This document shows positions 36,369 through 36,549 of a DNA stretch of 36,549 nt, piece after piece. Each line of letters starts with the position of its first letter. Position 1 is the first letter of the stretch. The notes beneath the pieces were generated by a model. The model did not search any database, had not been told where the DNA came from, and worked only from the letters and a program-made list of their open reading frames with translations. The translations under genes and the position numbers were made by a program. This DNA is from Barthelona sp. PAP020 (Eukaryota > Metamonada: BaSk clade): NCBI GenBank assembly GCA_040182905.1, contig JARQWU010000084.1, positions 1 through 36,549 of the forward strand, in the 5' to 3' direction.

Positions 36369-36549
36369 TTACCTCTTGTAAAGAGTCTTAAATGAATGCA
36401 ACACAGATTGGTCTGTAAATACCTCATTTTTCACAAATTTCAAACAATTGTCGATTTCATCAGGGTCAAAATGTACAACATTAAAAAGTAATTCCAACAA
36501 ATGGTCAAAATTATCAGAATTTAAACTGAGACTATGTAAAAACAAGGTA
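36369..36549 (-). CDS. C-terminal part of an unrecognised protein (runs off the right edge)
   Basis: Read on the minus strand from 36548 to a TAA at 36369-36371 there are 59 codons with no stop. The predicted C-terminus contains LHSLSLNSDNFDHLLELLFN followed by an acidic HFDPDEIDN segment and ends SFKTLYKR. It looks helical, with an even mix of charged and hydrophobic residues and no low complexity. The 5' part is outside the window, so the start, length and family cannot be told. It is convergent with the HEAT gene. Confidence 0.6.
   Translation of the reverse strand, partial: TLFLHSLSLNSDNFDHLLELLFNVVHFDPDEIDNCLKFVKNEVFTDQSVLHSFKTLYKR

Noticed and set aside
1-36549. Transposons, CRISPR arrays, rRNA, tRNA or viral genes
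   Set aside because: None was recognised. All long frames are chromosomal eukaryotic genes or their antisense shadows.

Overview
The window is eukaryotic nuclear DNA from an A+T-rich, gene-dense, intron-poor protist. Evidence: ribosomal protein P0, eIF3 subunit h, UFM1, type B histone acetyltransferase, MCM-binding protein, a PP6-type SAPS regulatory subunit, a Cwc21/SRRM2-type splicing factor and a kinesin-like protein are all present. Almost every gene is one uninterrupted reading frame. TAA, TGA and TAG all act as stops, so the code looks standard. Only one intron is well supported (10104-10201), and it splits a gene after its fourth codon. I cannot name the organism. The cathepsin B without an occluding-loop His pair, the ornithine aminotransferase without an evident mitochondrial leader and the sparse 5'-biased intron would suit an excavate-type or other microaerophilic protist, but that is inference.

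Layout. 1-438: edge region with no firm gene. 439-2013 (-): WD40 protein. 2423-5494 (+): kinesin-like protein with a degraded nucleotide site. 5637-6134 (+): Cwc21-like splicing factor. 6236-6931 (+): unrecognised basic protein. 7520-8539 (-): class 3 lipase. 8756-10215 (-): zinc-knuckle protein with the intron. 10362-11255 (-): eIF3h. 11674-12948 (+): ornithine aminotransferase. 13290-14120 (+): cathepsin B-like protease. 14286-15701 (-): unrecognised helical protein. 15871-17592 (-): MCMBP. 17717-17980 (-): UFM1. 18107-19051 (-): P0. 19232-20542 (+): HAT1. 20730-20870 (-): 46-residue His/Gly/Pro-rich peptide with an acylation-type N-terminus. 21516-23945 (+): SAPS protein. 24132-28844 (-): 1570-residue beta-propeller protein. 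28911-30017 (+): basic disordered protein. 30121-32925 (+): coiled-coil protein. 33259-35763 (+): HEAT-repeat protein. 36369-36549 (-): C-terminus of a gene running off the right edge.

Most genes are unrelated housekeeping functions: translation (P0, eIF3h), splicing (Cwc21), replication and chromatin (MCMBP, HAT1), protein modification (UFM1), phosphatase control (SAPS), amino-acid metabolism (OAT) and proteolysis/lipolysis. The right third (24.1-35.8 kb) is a run of large structural-type proteins (propeller, basic disordered, coiled coil, HEAT), which could be cytoskeletal or flagellar, but only weak sequence hints support that. No rRNA, tRNA, transposon, CRISPR array or viral gene was recognised.

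The points most worth a second look are the kinesin-like protein with altered P-loop and missing switch motifs, the tiny acylated His-rich peptide, the altered P0 C-terminal tail, and the very short first exon of the zinc-knuckle gene. I found no convincing multi-gene novel system.
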